Positions 1 to 13,415 of a DNA stretch of 64,000 bases are shown in pieces. Each line of letters begins with the position of its first letter. The stretch's first letter is position 1. Source of the DNA: Cucumis sativus (taxonomy: Eukaryota > Streptophyta > Magnoliopsida > Cucurbitales > Cucurbitaceae); NCBI RefSeq assembly GCF_000004075.3, contig NC_026655.2:10708723-10772722 (forward strand). The letters run 5' to 3'. The notes under the pieces are model-generated. The model did not search any database. It had not been told where the DNA came from and saw only the letters and a list, made by a program, of their open reading frames with translations. Made by a program: the position numbers and the translations under genes.

Positions 1-63
1 TCATTGTCCTCCTAACAAAATTCTCCCATCCATAAGCTTCGTGCTACCACACCATGCAAATCT

Positions 64-272
64 AATGGGTTGGCCTAGCGGTAAAAAGGGGGACATAGTC
101 TTAGTATTAACTAAGAGATCATGGGTTGGTTTAATCCATGGTGACCATCTACCTATAAATTAATTTCCTGAGTTTCTTTAACACAAAAACGTTGTAGGGT
201 CAGGCGGGTTGTCCGTGAGATGAGTCGAGGTGTGTATAAGCTGGTACGGACACTCACAGATATAAAAAAAAG
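64..272 (+). mobile_element. Au-like tRNA-derived SINE
   Basis: A roughly 210-bp unit starts with a tRNA-like box A (ttggcctagcggtaa, near 70) and has a box-B-like stretch (gggttggtttaatcc, near 124). It ends with the conserved body of plant Au SINEs (gggtcaggcgggttgtccgt near 199, then gtcgaggt and aagctgg followed by ggacactcac) and a short A tail ending near 271. SINEs of this type are mobilised by LINE machinery and encode no protein. I could not find a convincing target-site duplication, so the ends are approximate. It lies upstream of the first nicalin exon I can see, probably in an intron, in the same orientation as the gene. Confidence 0.7.
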
Positions 273-830
273 CATGACTTTAGCATTTATATTCCTAGTC
301 CCTAGTCCCTTGACAAGTGCATTTTTCAAATGTCATGTTACTTACCCACTTAATAGAAAGCAAAAAAATGTAACAAGAAATTGGCAATGGCCAATGTGGA
401 CAGCATCATTTGTCTTGTGGCTTGGATAAACTGGCTCAAACTAAAGTGGGCATGCTTTTTATCTTATAATTAGTCAATAGTCAAAGCCAACCCTGGATGC
501 TTTTAATAATCGTATCCTGTTGTCATTGCTCCAAGAAAAGGATATTTCTAGGATAATAGCTACATGTACCAGCACAGAGGAGACACTCTTTTTTTCTTTT
601 TCTTTTTTCCTTTTATACAGGGGTGGGAAAGGACAAAACAGGAGTCATAGACTTTTGACAACTGACCTAATTTACATTGCCATCATCACATTTTTCATAA
701 TGATGTGTGCTATTTATTTAATCTTTGTTTCAAAAGAGTGTTCTAGGTTTCCCTTAGCATAGTATACAACTCTTTTGTTTCTGATTATTATTTATTGTAG
801 CCCCTTTGATAAATCCTTTGTATGCTGTAG
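273..830 (+). other. Probable nicalin intron sequence
   Basis: No coding exon was recognised here. The stretch ends in a normal 3' splice site (tatgctgtag) directly before the first recognisable nicalin exon. Earlier exons of the gene must lie before the window start or are too short to recognise. Confidence 0.5.
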
Positions 831-3162
831 GTAGCCTGGGAGCATGAACAGTTTTCAAGATTGAGAGTAACTGCTGCTACCCTTTCTGAACTCTCTGCTG
901 CTCCTGAGCTCTTGGAAAGGACTGGAGGTTTGGGTGACAACAGGTTCTATTTTTAAAAAATTGATCAGTTTATCAGAGTTTCCTACTTCTGTTCCACTTC
1001 CATGTTTGCATGTGTGCAAGCCATATTTATTTCTGAGTGATGTGTACTCTGACATGACTAACTTCCAACAGATTGTTTTTGGACGAGAGTAAAATTGCCA
1101 AGAGTATCAAGTTAGTTGCCGAGAGTCTTGCAGTAAGTTTTATCAGTCTTCTTAGACATAATCTTTAAGCTAGTTCTTATCATATTTATGCGTTTCCTGT
1201 TTCCAACTGTGAGTGTTCGTTTTTGGCAAACAAGAATTCATTTCAAGTTCAGTATGTTTAACATGAGATATAGCTAGCTTCTATTGTTATTTATGAGTGG
1301 ACACGAATACATGACTTACATTATTAATGCACATTTTTCAGATTTCCAGTATATTTTTATATCGTTTTTCAGAATTCTCTAGTGCATCTTAACAAAAAAA
1401 AAAAAAAAAGGAAAAGAAAAGAAATCTCTAATGCACATTTCTTTGCATTTTATGCAGAGGCATATTTACAGATACGAAGGAAAGAATATACAAGTATTTG
1501 CAGATGATAGTAGTTTGGCAATCAATCCAACTTTTATTCGGTCATGGTTGGATCTTTTATCACGAACGCCTCGAGTTGCTCCATTCCTGTCGAAAGACGA
1601 CCCTTTCATAACGGCATTAAAAAAGGTTTTATATTATAAACAAACTCGTGCCAGTTGATACCATCTACTTTCATTTAGCTTCGTGTACTGTGTTGACCCA
1701 AAGATTGATTGGCCATCTGATAGAAAAAAATAAGATATTGTTCTGAAATGTATTTATGTTCTACTGGCTCCTTTTCGTTAAAAGGTGACTCCTTCCTTTG
1801 TTATTTTCATTAGAAAATGTTTTATATCATTGGAATAAAATTGTCTGTTGTTACCATTCTTGCCGCTTCATTTAGCTCAACCTAAACATATTGCTTGGTA
1901 ACGTGCTTAAATATTCTGACTTTGGAGAAATTGCAACCTTCTATTTGAAATTAGTTTTTTAAAATCTTGACTATTTTTGATATGGCAGAACTACTACGGT
2001 TAGTGCTGATCCATATTTTCCTCTCATCTTTGTCTGATACAAAAGCTTGAAATCTATTTATGAAATGCAATATTATAGTGGTGAATTAGTCTGGCTGGAG
2101 TGACTCATGCGAATGCTTGATTCACGTTATCTCACTCTCAGCCATCATGGAATAATATGTTTCTACTATTTTCAGGAACTGGAGGTCCATACCCATGATG
2201 TGAGCTTGCAACATGAAGTATTTGAGGGGATATTCACCTTTTATGGTTCAACTGCAGCTAAACTTCACGTATACCAGGTACTTTGCAGATAAATTGTGAA
2301 CTTGGCTCTCTAGTCGGTTGTTGGTAACGTGTTTTGGTCCTTTGGTGTTTTTTCTTGACTTCAATCTAATAAGCAAAGCTTAATGTTTGTTGTTTCAGGT
2401 TGCTAGTGTGACATTCGACTTGCTTTTGCTTTTGGTCTTGGGATCTTATTTAGTTTTACTCTTCTGTTTCCTTGTGATCACAACCAGGGTATGTTGTATT
2501 ATTTACTCTTTTAATTTTAGAGAATGATCTCATGACAGAATTCCTTAAACATAAATTAAAAAGATAAATGTCTATGTGTGCATAAAAGGGCTCTTTGGAC
2601 CTTTTCTATATCAAGCACTCACCACTCAAAATTATAGAGCTTGTTTAGAATATAACTTTCCAAGCGTAGGAATAACATAAATATGGTATTGGAAAAGTTC
2701 AAAATACACCAGACTGTTTTGTGGAAGAACACTTGGTGTTTTTGGCTTGAGTGCTTAATTGTGAATCACTCAAAAACACTAATCTACATTGTTAAAAGAA
2801 AGCCGAGGGAAAGGTTTAGGCTCTTCGCCTAGCTTTGTCTCTTTCTTTTCTCGTTGTTGAAACTCTTTTTTTTCTTTCTTGTGAAAGAGTTGATGTAGTG
2901 GATAATATGGAAGTGATTGTCAAAAATATTTATTTTAAAAGCACTCTTAAACACATCTTGAGTTTGGAATGACTTGTGAGGATATTGTTTTTAAGTAAAA
3001 TATTTGTTCATCTCCTTTGGAACACGCTTGAAGTGTTTCGCTTTTTCTTTTTTCTTTTTTAATTGTACTCCATACTCACAAAATTTATCTGTTCCATAGG
3101 GTCTTGATGATCTGATCAGTTTATTTAGACGTCCTCCTTCCCGAAAAGTAAAAACAGCTTGA
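831..3162 (+). CDS. NCLN: Nicalin (nicastrin-like ER membrane protein), C-terminal exons
   Basis: Six exons join in phase: 831-943, 1072-1132, 1458-1625, 2176-2277, 2399-2488 and 3100-3162 (TGA stop). They give about 198 residues. The product begins VAWEHEQFSRLRVTAATLS, which matches the WEHERFA region of animal nicalin. It continues through a helical region (SKIAKSIKLVAESLARHIY) and a single membrane span (VTFDLLLLLVLGSYLVLLF), and ends in a basic tail (RRPPSRKVKTA). Nicalin is an M28-peptidase-fold protein without known protease activity. In animals it works in the ER membrane with NOMO and TMEM147 in multipass-protein biogenesis. The N-terminal peptidase-like domain is outside the window. 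All introns are GT-AG. The match to the C-terminal third of the family runs end to end, so only exon 1 of this set (its 5' limit) is uncertain. Confidence 0.85.
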
Positions 3163-5553
3163 TGAGTTGAGTAGATTTTGATGCTTGGATTTGCATCATT
3201 GCCACCCGAATTTTTGCAATCTAGATTAGACAGGCCTAACGATGGGGTCCAAGGTGTCAAACCAATCATCATCAGAGCTGGAGGAACTGAAGGGGATTTT
3301 GATGCTTGAATTCCTCGCAGGATTCTCTGTTTCTTTCTTTTGACATCCTTTAGTTGTTATATCATCTGTGACATAAAAACAGTTATGAGAACTCTCGAGG
3401 TGCGATATTTTTTTCTTTGCTCTCCATATTCCTACTGTTTAACCCTCCATTTGTGGCTTCCACTTTTGACAATGATTTTTTTCCCCTTGGAATTTGTTGG
3501 GTCTATTATTTCTTTGCTCGGTTGATGTTAGTGAGTCGCAGGCAATAGATTCAGTTCAGCAGTTAAGAAAATCTTTCTCAGAGAATATGTTGAGGTTATT
3601 TATTTATTAGCATTGTTATTATTTCACAGTTGTCTCGTGGTCTTTTCCCCCTTGTTTTGTTGATTATTCTGTTTTATCAAATGTTTCAGTGGCATAGAGT
3701 TAAGTTACTGAGAAATAATACAAAGATTTCATCCATTGCTACACTCATCTAGAATTTTTCACTTTTATATTATAAATGATATCTTAAATCTTTTCAATAC
3801 TTTTGTGGATTGTTGCAGCTATGCTTTTAGAGAAAATAGTCATTTATAATTTTTTAATAACTGCATCACAAATGAAAAGGATGCGGTTGTGGAGATTAGC
3901 AGATATCATTTGATACACATTGATAGCATGGGGATTGTGTTAGTGTATGGAAGCAATTTTTTTTTATGATTTTAGGTCAATTTTTATAGATATAACAAAA
4001 TTTACCGTTCGTTTAACAATTTAAGAAAATTATTTTTTTTCTTTAGAATTTCATATTTGTCCTTACTAGTTTGTAACGATTTTTTAGAATTCAATTCTGA
4101 TTTTTCTTCTCGATTCTTTTACTTTCTTTTATAGTTATTCATGTCTTTTTTAATATATTTTTCATTTGAACCATTCTCTTATTCATCATTTTCGTTTTCA
4201 ACGGTGTTCTTTCTCTTCTTTGTTATTTTTGTCATCAGCTTCCACCATCAATATTGTTTACTCAATATTGTTAGATTGATTTTAAATATCGTTTTTGTTT
4301 GAATTGTTTAGATGATTATAAAATCGCGTTAAGAATTCTATCTTTTCATATGAAAGATTGTTTTTGTTTTGTTTGTGGAATTCTTTTCATATGAAAGATT
4401 GTTTTTGTTTTTGTTTTTGTTTGTGGTATGGATTGTAAATTTTGTTTTTGTTTTAAATGTTTAAAATATTTAAGTATTAATGTAAGACATTCTGTGTTTC
4501 ATTACGTTAGTTTGAAGTTTTTTTACTCGTTTATATTGAACTAAAATTTTATATTTTATTATAAAAATTGTTTTTGTTAGGGGTGTAAGAATTTGAGTTG
4601 AATTTGAATAACTCAATTTTTTATTTATTTTTCGGGTTAGATTGGATTACAGGTTGGAAGACTGAAAAATTCGGTTCAATCCAACCTAACTCGAATTAAA
4701 ATAATATATATATATTATTTGATAAAAATTTATTATATGAAATTTTGAATTATGTATGTTTGAAATTTAAGTGTAACAATTTTGAACTTTTATAACTATT
4801 AGAAATTAGAAACGAAAAATAAAAATCAGACAAAATACCTAAATCTAAAATGAGACAAAAGACTTAAATCTACTCTAAAATTTTATAAATGTCTTAAATT
4901 ATTGTTTATTTTCTTGATTAGGTTTTCATATACTTCTAGAACAATTATAACCTTACCATAATTATTAATTATATATAATTTTGCAAATTAACTTTACATT
5001 ATTTTCTTATTTATATTATATTCAATTATTAAGTAAATAATAGCTTCCTTAATTATTAATATATATATATATATATTTGTATTTATTTGGATTTGTTAAT
5101 GGAATATTTACGCAATAATTTAAATATGGTATAAATTATTATCATATATGGTAATAATATTTTTAATTATAGTACAAAATAATTACTTTCAATTTCATGT
5201 CCAAACCAAAAGCTTTTTTCTCACGATCCATCAATTCCGACGTCGACTTTCTTCTTCGATTTTTATTTCAAAAAATTGTTTTCTTCTTTCCTTTCGATTT
5301 GCTACAGAATATACAATTAGTTTTTCCTTTCTTTCATTTTTTGTTTCGTATATTCTTTCTTCTTCCGTTTCTAGCATATTTCTTTTCCTAAAAATTTTGT
5401 TCTTCTTTCGTTTCACACCATATATTTCGGTCATGTTTTTTCTATTTTATTTAATTTTTATTATTGAGTTAATATTCCTATCCCGTTCAACATAGATTTT
5501 TTTTTAAATGTTCCGTCATTTGTATATAATATGGTATACCGGTGAAAAATAAA

Positions 5554-5960
5554 TTTATGTTTTATGATTTGCCACATGTATACTACTAGATATATTCAAT
5601 AATACATACACATATTTTTTTTCGTGCTCTGTAATTTTTTTCTATTGCGTATATATACCAATATATACATAGATTATATATTTATTTAATATTTTTTTAT
5701 TTCTTATATATATGTTATTGAATAATTTATTTATGTTTTGTGATTTGTTACATATATACTACTGCATATATTCAATAATACATACATATAATTTTTTTCA
5801 TGATTTGTAATTTTTTTTATTGCATTTATATACCACTGTATATATAGATTATATATCCAATCAATATTTTTTTTTGGATTCTTACATATATACTACTACA
5901 TAATACATATATTTTATGTGATTTGTTATATATAGATTACTTCATATATTCAATAATACT
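5554..5960. repeat. Degenerate ~177-bp tandem repeat, about 2.3 copies
   Basis: The segment from tttatgttttatgattt (5554) recurs at 5730 and again near 5914. Each copy includes a 'catatata..tactac' block followed by 'tattcaataatac'. Spacing is 176 and then about 178 bp. Copies have diverged by substitutions and small indels. The unit is AT-rich and non-coding. Confidence 0.65.
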
Positions 5961-6639
5961 TAAATGTTGTTATCTTAAATATACTCAATATCCCCTAATG
6001 TATTTCAAATACAAAATGCAAATTTTTACTAACCTTAAATTTTTACCAAATTGTTTTTCGAAAGATCACTATACCAGTTGGCTCACATTCTATAAACAAA
6101 TTGATATAAAAACTTTTCATTCATAAAATATGCATTGTATTATTCAATATATACTATAACTAGGTGGAATATATGAAAAAAAATGCAAAACGAACGAAAC
6201 AATTGACGGAAAGATAATTTGGAAAGTAAGAGAGATCAAGAGGGGAGATTTTTTGAACAAAATCACCAAAATAAAAATAATTAAGGAAATGTTTTTATTA
6301 TAACATCACCATAATAGAATTAATCAATTACTAGATTTCTATAAGATGTATAATAAATGTAAATATTAATCATGGTCCACTTTTTTTTTAATATATTATT
6401 AATAATAAAGATGAGTAAATTGGTCATTTGGGCCTTATATTTGTGTAAAATATTAGTCAATCTAAGACATTTATGAGAAACTTGGATTAATTTTGTAATA
6501 TGATATATCATTTTAGGCTATCTTAGTTAAAGATCCTTTAATAAAAAAGAAAACATATTCTAAACCCATGAGTTTAGTTTCTTAATCCAAAATTTTATTC
6601 CAAGTGTAATACCAAACTACCTAATTCCAAACCCAAGGG

Positions 6640-7033
6640 CCAAGCACCCTCTAGTGGAGTGTTCTGGTAGTTAACGAATGTTGCTACCTATGTTATAGAT
6701 AAAATTTAGCCTTTTAAACTCGAATCGTTGGAGTTCATGACTTGAAGGCTTATTAGGTCCCTTATCAAAATAAACCTATAGAAAGTGTGATGAACAAATT
6801 CAAAAATGGTTGAATTAGTTTATGGAGTAAACTAATTCAACCCAAGCACCCTCTAGTGGAGTGTTCTGGTAGTTAACGAATGTTGCTACCTATGTTATAG
6901 ATAAAATTTAGCCTTTTAAACTCGAATCGTTGGAGTTCATGACTTGAAGGCTTATTAGGTCCCTTATCAAAATAAACCTATAGAAAGTGTGATGAACAAA
7001 TTCAAAAATGGTTGAATTAGTTTATGGAGTAAA
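6640..7033. repeat. Exact 192-bp direct duplication
   Basis: 6640-6831 and 6842-7033 are identical as far as I can read them, a 202-bp offset with a 10-bp joiner (ctaattcaac). Each copy starts ccaagcaccctctagtgg and ends tttatggagtaaa. No coding capacity is seen. Such identity indicates a recent tandem duplication or an assembly artefact. Confidence 0.9.
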
Positions 7034-8037
7034 ACAAAAAAGTGGTAAATATATTCGATACAATTAACGACTAGATATAGAGAAAGAATACAAGTATTTA
7101 AATATGATTTCAATATTAAAAATTTGAATACGAATTAATATTAAATTTCTCTTAAAATCTCGAGAGAATAAAAATTAGAGACGGTAAATATTAGATTACA
7201 AATCAATAAAATCAAGTTCATTTTCCTTTCCCGAACAAAATTTTCTTTTTCGAAATGTTGTGTGAATATTAACTTAATAAATTTCTAATTCATCCAATTT
7301 TAGTGTAAAAAATGACTAGTAATCAATCCACTTAACATATGACACCATATCAACCCTCTGTTAACTAAAGGTCAAATTAGAGGGCTTTAGAATCATTATT
7401 AAAATATTCGAAGTACCATCAACTCTAAAGACCATAAAATCTACTAGAAACTTCGGATGAAAAAAATATTTATTTTTCTTTAGTTAATGATTCGTTTGGA
7501 TTGAATTAAGAAGAAAATGTTTTTCAATAATACATTTTCTTTTAATCAGTTTTTTGAAAATGAATTTAAAATTTTAAACCGTTAACGTTTGATTAGATTT
7601 TTTTTATAAGTGTATATACATGAATTTAATTTTTAAAGATTTCTAAAAATTAGATTATTTTATAAATAAACTTTTAAAAAATATATTATTTTAATTGATC
7701 AAACGCTCACATTTTTTTTGTTAAAATATATATATTTTTTAGACAAAATTAAACATTTTAGAATACGAAGCAAGTTGAAACCTAGTTGAATGAAGAGAAA
7801 CAGTGAAAAAAAAGGCTATTCCATAGTTTTAGAGTAAGTTTGTAAAAATTGAAGGAAAGAAAAGAAAAGAAAAGGTTGTTAGGTCATTGGGTAGAGACCA
7901 AATGATTTTGAACATCCTGGTTCCTCCCCATAGAATCAAATCAATCCCGCACACAAGCAGCAGACACAGCGGAGTTTGAAGGCGTTTTCGGAGGCACCAT
8001 CTGTTCCTAACAGAGAATACTAGGGTTTTTCACGACT

Positions 8038-11000
8038 ATGACTCGCTTGGATATACAGCAAGTTCTTAATGATTACAAAACCAAAGACCCACTCACCATC
8101 ACTACTCTCAAGCTCAACCAAAAGGCTCTTTCTGATGTACGATCCTCCCCCTTTCTTTATCTCTCTCTTGTTTTCTCTGCTTCTCCATTTCATTCACTTC
8201 TACTGCATTTGTATTGTTTTCCAGATAACTGGTTTGTCCCTTTTCAAAAACTTGGAGAAGCTCGATTTGACATTCAATAATCTCACATCACTTCAGGTAT
8301 AACTAACTCTTTATGTGAAGTATCATGTATTCGTCCTTTTGTTGATTCTTCATGTTTAATTGAAGGGGTTGGAGTCATGCACCAATTTGAAGTGGCTCTC
8401 AGTTGTACAAAACAAACTTGATAGCTTAAAAGGAATTGAAGGGCTTTCTAAACTTACTGTAAGTTCCACACTCATCCTTCCTCCTATATAAAAAGTGGGC
8501 TTCCATTCTTAAGATATAAAATGACATTTTCTCATGAATGTAGAAACCAACCCTTGTCCAGTTGTTGAATTATTCACCCTCTATTTAAACGTTATGTGGG
8601 AGTATCTTCAATTTATGTGGGTGTTTTTTTTTTTTGTTTTTGTCTTGTTCTAATTTTGTTCATTATGGTCGTCTCCTCTATTAATCTATGGATTTCTGAT
8701 ATGGACAAATTTCTGTAGATGCTACGTTAACACTTTCTTATTCAGGAAAGATATGGCTGTAGATGCTATGGATTTGATTTTGAGTTTCCTTTGCTTTTTT
8801 CTAACTAGGTATTAAATGCGGGAAAGAATAAGCTTCGGTCAATGGACGAAATTAGACCCCTTGTTGGCTTATGTGCTTTGATTTTGAATGGTGAACCTTG
8901 TTATAGTTTGACATACAAAATTTCATCATGTTTATATGTTGATTATGGTCATGATTAATTGGATTTTTTTGGGGCTTTACAGACAATGAGATTGCTTCTA
9001 TTTGCAAGCTTGATCAGATGAAGAACCTGAATACTCTGGGTATGGTTTCTCGTTTTCATGTTCACTTTTACAAGCTGTTTGTCTCAAGGGATTTGGGGAT
9101 GGGAATAGGTTTTGGCATTTTAAAACCATGTTTGGTTGAAGGATTTTGGTTGTTTCCTGGGCAAATGTTGTTTCCCTGGCATTAATAATAAGCTAAAGTA
9201 AGCGGGGTGAAAAAGGGTGGGGTTTCGGTTTTTCAGTGCTACCCGACCTCTTTAACCCAAATATCTCTTCCTGTTTTCGCTTCCTCTTTCATCCTTTCTA
9301 CATGTATCACTCTTTTGTTTTTTGTTTTTTAAAAATGATCTTCTAAGGCTTTGGCTCTGGTCTTGGCTTCTTCAAGTGAGTAAAACAGATTTTTTTCCCC
9401 CCTACCACCACGAGTTTTTTTCTTTTTGTATCTTCTTATTTTCTTTTCTTATTTCTTGTCATTATTATTTTTCTTCTACCAAGAAAAATTGAGTTATATT
9501 GTTTCAAAATATTTTAGAATATTAACTTAAAATCAATACTAAACAAACAAATAATTATTTAAAATTAAATCAAATAAATTGCTTATTAAAGGGTAAATTT
9601 AGTTTAATTTTATACTTTATAATTGTAATCTTGTAGCTTTAGTTATAAATTACTCATTAATGGAGACTTGTTATATATAGCACAAGAATAAAACTATTTA
9701 CAAAATATAGCTAAAAATTTAAATGAGGTATAGAGAGTTTGATGAATTTTGCTATATTTTTTGTTAATAGTTTCAATATTTTACTACTTTTAAATATGTC
9801 ATTAATAATTTAATTAAGGAAAATTGTCAAAAATAACAAAATGGATTAAATATTTTCACTTCATAGAAAATAAGTGTAATGAATTTTTGTATTTTAGTTT
9901 TTTTTTTCTATGAAGTGTAAATAGTATTTTTTTTAAATCCCTTTAATTGATATTATTATTTTTCTCAAAACTTTGAATTAAATTTATTGTTTACTATCTA
10001 TAATATATTTTATAAAGTTATCATACTTAATTGTAAATCGGATATAAATCGGATATAAAGATACTTGTTCCCCTTAATATCCAGTTAACATTCCATGCAC
10101 AACCAAACACTGTTATTGTAGATTCCCAACACTCTTCCTACGTTCTTATTCCCAACAATCTTATTTTTAGACATCCTTTATTGTTGGCCATCTATGAAAC
10201 CTTAAACCAAACTGTGCCTTAATGCTTTTCTGATAGTTGGCATTTCAAGATCTTTTTCCTTGTTGTTTTAATTTATTATTAACGTGTTCCGATAATAGTC
10301 TTTTCTTTTTCTCAAATCTGACTTGAATGTTCAAGAGTGATGCTCACTAGAAACGGAAACTAAACTTATTTTCTAACCTTTTGAGTTTTTGCAGTTCTTT
10401 CTAGAAATCCAATCCGTAGTATTGGAGATTCTCTATTGAAAGTGAAATCAATGAAAAAAGTAAGAGTGATTCTCTATTGGTTATTATTTGAAGATCAGTC
10501 TTACTTGACTACAATCAATGATCTTCAGAGTGATTTATTTATCCGTGTTTCAGCTATCCTTTTCTAACTGCAAACTTCAATCTATTGATTCATCCCTCAA
10601 GTCTTGTGTCCAACTTAAAGAGCTTAGACTTGCTCACAATGAAATCAGGGTATGTGCTGTTTGGATTAGTATGCTTTATCTTAGCAGATCTCTTGAGATC
10701 TTGTTTATTACTATTTAAATTGCATTAAATTCAATATTAAATACTATTTAGTGATTGGATAACACTTGTACGTTGGACACTGTCTGTATTCACTCTTGAG
10801 TGTACTTGCCCTATCCAGATGCTCCCCAATGATTTGGCTCATAACAAGAAGTTGTTGAATTTGGATTTGGGAAATAATGTCATCGTGAGATGGTCAGATT
10901 TAAAGGTAAGATACATCCTATCTTACCTTTTCTTTAATATTTTCTCCAACTCAACCTTCTCTTTTTAATTGATAACCCTTTTAACTATTCTAGGTATTGA

Positions 11001-11875
11001 GTTCATTAGGCTATCTGAGGAATCTTAATCTTCAAGGGAACCCTATTGCTGAAAGTGCTAAGTTAGATAAAAAGGTTCATCCCTGCTCTCCACAAGTCTT
11101 CTACTTCTACCATTTTAAATGATGTGTCCCCTTCGAATTCTTTTCTAACTAGTGAAAACTGCAGATTCGTCGACTGGTTCCAGGCTTGCGTGTATTGAAT
11201 GCTAGACCAATTGATAAATGCATTCAGAATGAGAATGATAATGGGAGTGATAAAGAAGACGACACTCCAATCAGGAACCTAGAGCGTCAAAAAGAGAAAA
11301 AGGATAGAAAACTGACTGGGAATGTTGAAACACACCCGTCTGTTCAAGGCACTGATGGAAAACTTGATCATACTAATGGTGCTGATGTGGAAAGGAAGTC
11401 GGAACGCAAAAAACGCAATATGGATAAGATCACCAGGGAGGAGAAAGTAGTTCCATCTCTTGACAAGAAGATAAATCACGGTACCAATGATATTGATGAG
11501 GAAAAGAAGATTTCAAAGCAGAAAAGAGCAAAAAGCAATAAGGAGCCATCTTTGCCAATACACAAGGAGACGCTTACCAAGATTGAAAAGCATAAGAAGA
11601 AAGCAAAGAAGGAAGGGGAAAGGCAGGTTGATGTTATTGACGATACTGAAGTGCCATTCGAACAGCTTTTTGGAGACAATCTTGTTGAAGACATGGATGC
11701 TGTTCTCGAAAAGGTTGGTGAGAAAGAAGTAGAGGAGATGAATTTAAAGCCTAACTTGACATCATTCTCAGCTAATAGAAAGGAACCTAAAAGCCAAGAT
11801 CGAGTTGGAAGGTTACAAATATCCCCAATAGTTGAAATTGGAATAGGCGGACTATCAACATGGGGTGATGAGTAA
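8038..11875 (+). CDS. Leucine-rich repeat protein, SDS22-like, with basic C-terminal tail
   Basis: Ten exons join in phase to 480 residues: 8038-8136, 8225-8296, 8366-8458, 8809-8890, 8983-9039, 10395-10459, 10554-10649, 10819-10905, 10994-11074 and 11165-11875 (TAA). Residues 1-255 are about ten 22-residue LRRs of the SDS22 type, for example LEKLDLTFNNLTSLQGL and LKELRLAHNEIRMLP. Exon ends tend to fall between repeats. The last exon encodes a Lys/Glu-rich, probably disordered tail with several basic clusters that could be nuclear signals (KRAKSNK, KHKKKAKK). It ends in GGLSTWGDE. The layout matches a plant LRR family protein that I believe corresponds to Arabidopsis At5g22320. SDS22-type LRRs usually act as protein-binding scaffolds, and the partner here is unknown. 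Intron 5 (9040-10394) is long, AT-rich and without recognisable genes. The start is the first ATG after a stop-containing leader. Confidence 0.88.
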
Positions 11876-13415
11876 TTGCAATGCAGGCATTCAGTTACTT
11901 GGGAAAATTTGGATCAATCATGGCAGCACCGAGGTCGGACAGGTGTGGAATGCAGTAATAGAAAAAGAGAGTGGGTTTTAGAAACTCATTTCAGTGGTTG
12001 GTCTGGCAATGAGCTATGAAGCATAAGCTACTGTTGTTGGGAGACTTTCGATTTGGGGGAGTTCATGAAATGATGGAGGATTTTTACTTTTCTGACTTAA
12101 ACAAGTGACATACCAAAAGATTTTGTAGGTTGTTGGTACGTGGGGAAGTTCTAATTTGAAACTTACATATTTCTCCTTCAACAGCCTTAAAATAGTGCAT
12201 AATTAGAACTGTTGATGCCTAAATTGAAACACGGGTGCTTGGGGGTATTGACTGACCTTCAACACATTTTTATCCAGTTTTTATATTATTTCTATAATAG
12301 AGTTTGCCTTGTTTCTCTTCATCTTTCAAATGTTTATACCTTTTAACAAATTCTAATATTATTATAAATAGGTATAAGTTGTAATAGAAAGCTGTTTGTT
12401 GGTGTTTTTCATTTGCAGTACACACCTGTCATTTCCAATACATAGACAGCGCTTAGACAAATCTTGATCTATAACCTCCCTCGCTTTAATTAAGATTCTT
12501 ATAGAGCTGCTTGAGAGTAAACTATATAAAATATTTGTCGTATGGAAATCAACAGTAATTGTTTACATAGTGTTACATTAGAATGTTATCAATATAAATG
12601 AATGACTGTAGACTTATTTTAAATAATGTATATCTTAAATGTTACTTGGGTTGTGCATTTATTTACTTATTTATTTTTCATTTTGAAAGTTTAGTTTATC
12701 TTATTTTAATTATGTCTTGTAGTAACTGTTTGAAATGTGGAGCAAGTATATCTACTGTATTTGGATTATTTTGAAATTTGTGTTTTTCTTTTTTCAATAA
12801 TGATTTTTACAGAAAGTTATAAATTTGTTAATTTAAATGCATTTGTCATGCTATCGTTTGATTCTTTATTTTGATACAAATTTATTCTTTTTATGACACA
12901 AACTTATTTCTTTTATTTTCTCTTTATCTTACTATCATTCTTTTTATAACACAAATTGTCTTTTTAAAAAATATGCATTGTGATGCATGTCTTTTCTTCA
13001 AATTTATGATACAAATGTGGTTATTCAAATTTTGTTTTATGCTGAAAAGATTTGAACTATAATTTATGGAAAATTATTCCCTTGATTGATTTAGAAATAA
13101 AAGGTCAAAAAAAAATAAAAATTGGTTTCATTCTTAAACATAAAGGAAGAGAGCACAGAGAGCAGCAGATAATTGTTTTGGTTGGATGAATGTGTATGTA
13201 ATAGAAAGGGCCCAGTTTATCGAAGAAATTCCTATGTGTCAAAGGTTGATTCATCACAAATTGATTCGCTATCCACAGCAATCAAATCTACAATCCTTCG
13301 CCAAATATTATCCACACAAAATCCCCAACAAAATCCCAATCCCTTTCCCACTCCCCTCTACAAACCAACTCCACCACCCAACCCCTAAATCCCCACTAAT
13401 CTTGATCCCCACACA
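11876..13415. other. 3' UTR of LRR gene and intergenic region
   Basis: This holds the LRR 3' UTR and then T/A-rich sequence, with no gene seen. The last ~250 bases (from about 13,150) become C-rich and probably hold the PSAO core promoter and 5' UTR. I could not fix a TATA box. Confidence 0.5.

Larger units (their letters stand above)
3163..8037. other. Intergenic AT-rich region
   Basis: The first few hundred bases are probably nicalin 3' UTR. The rest is AT-rich, with poly-T and TA runs (for example 5060-5077) and no convincing gene. Open frames around 5,148-5,495 are low-complexity Phe/Ser/Leu translations of T-rich DNA. Two tandem structures are listed separately. The last 100-150 bases probably include the promoter and 5' UTR of the next gene. 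Confidence 0.6.

Noticed and set aside
5148..5495. 115-residue open frame, Phe/Leu/Ser-rich, looks like a membrane protein
   Set aside because: It is a translation of T-rich intergenic DNA. Overlapping frames on both strands look equally 'hydrophobic' or 'basic', and no family features are present.
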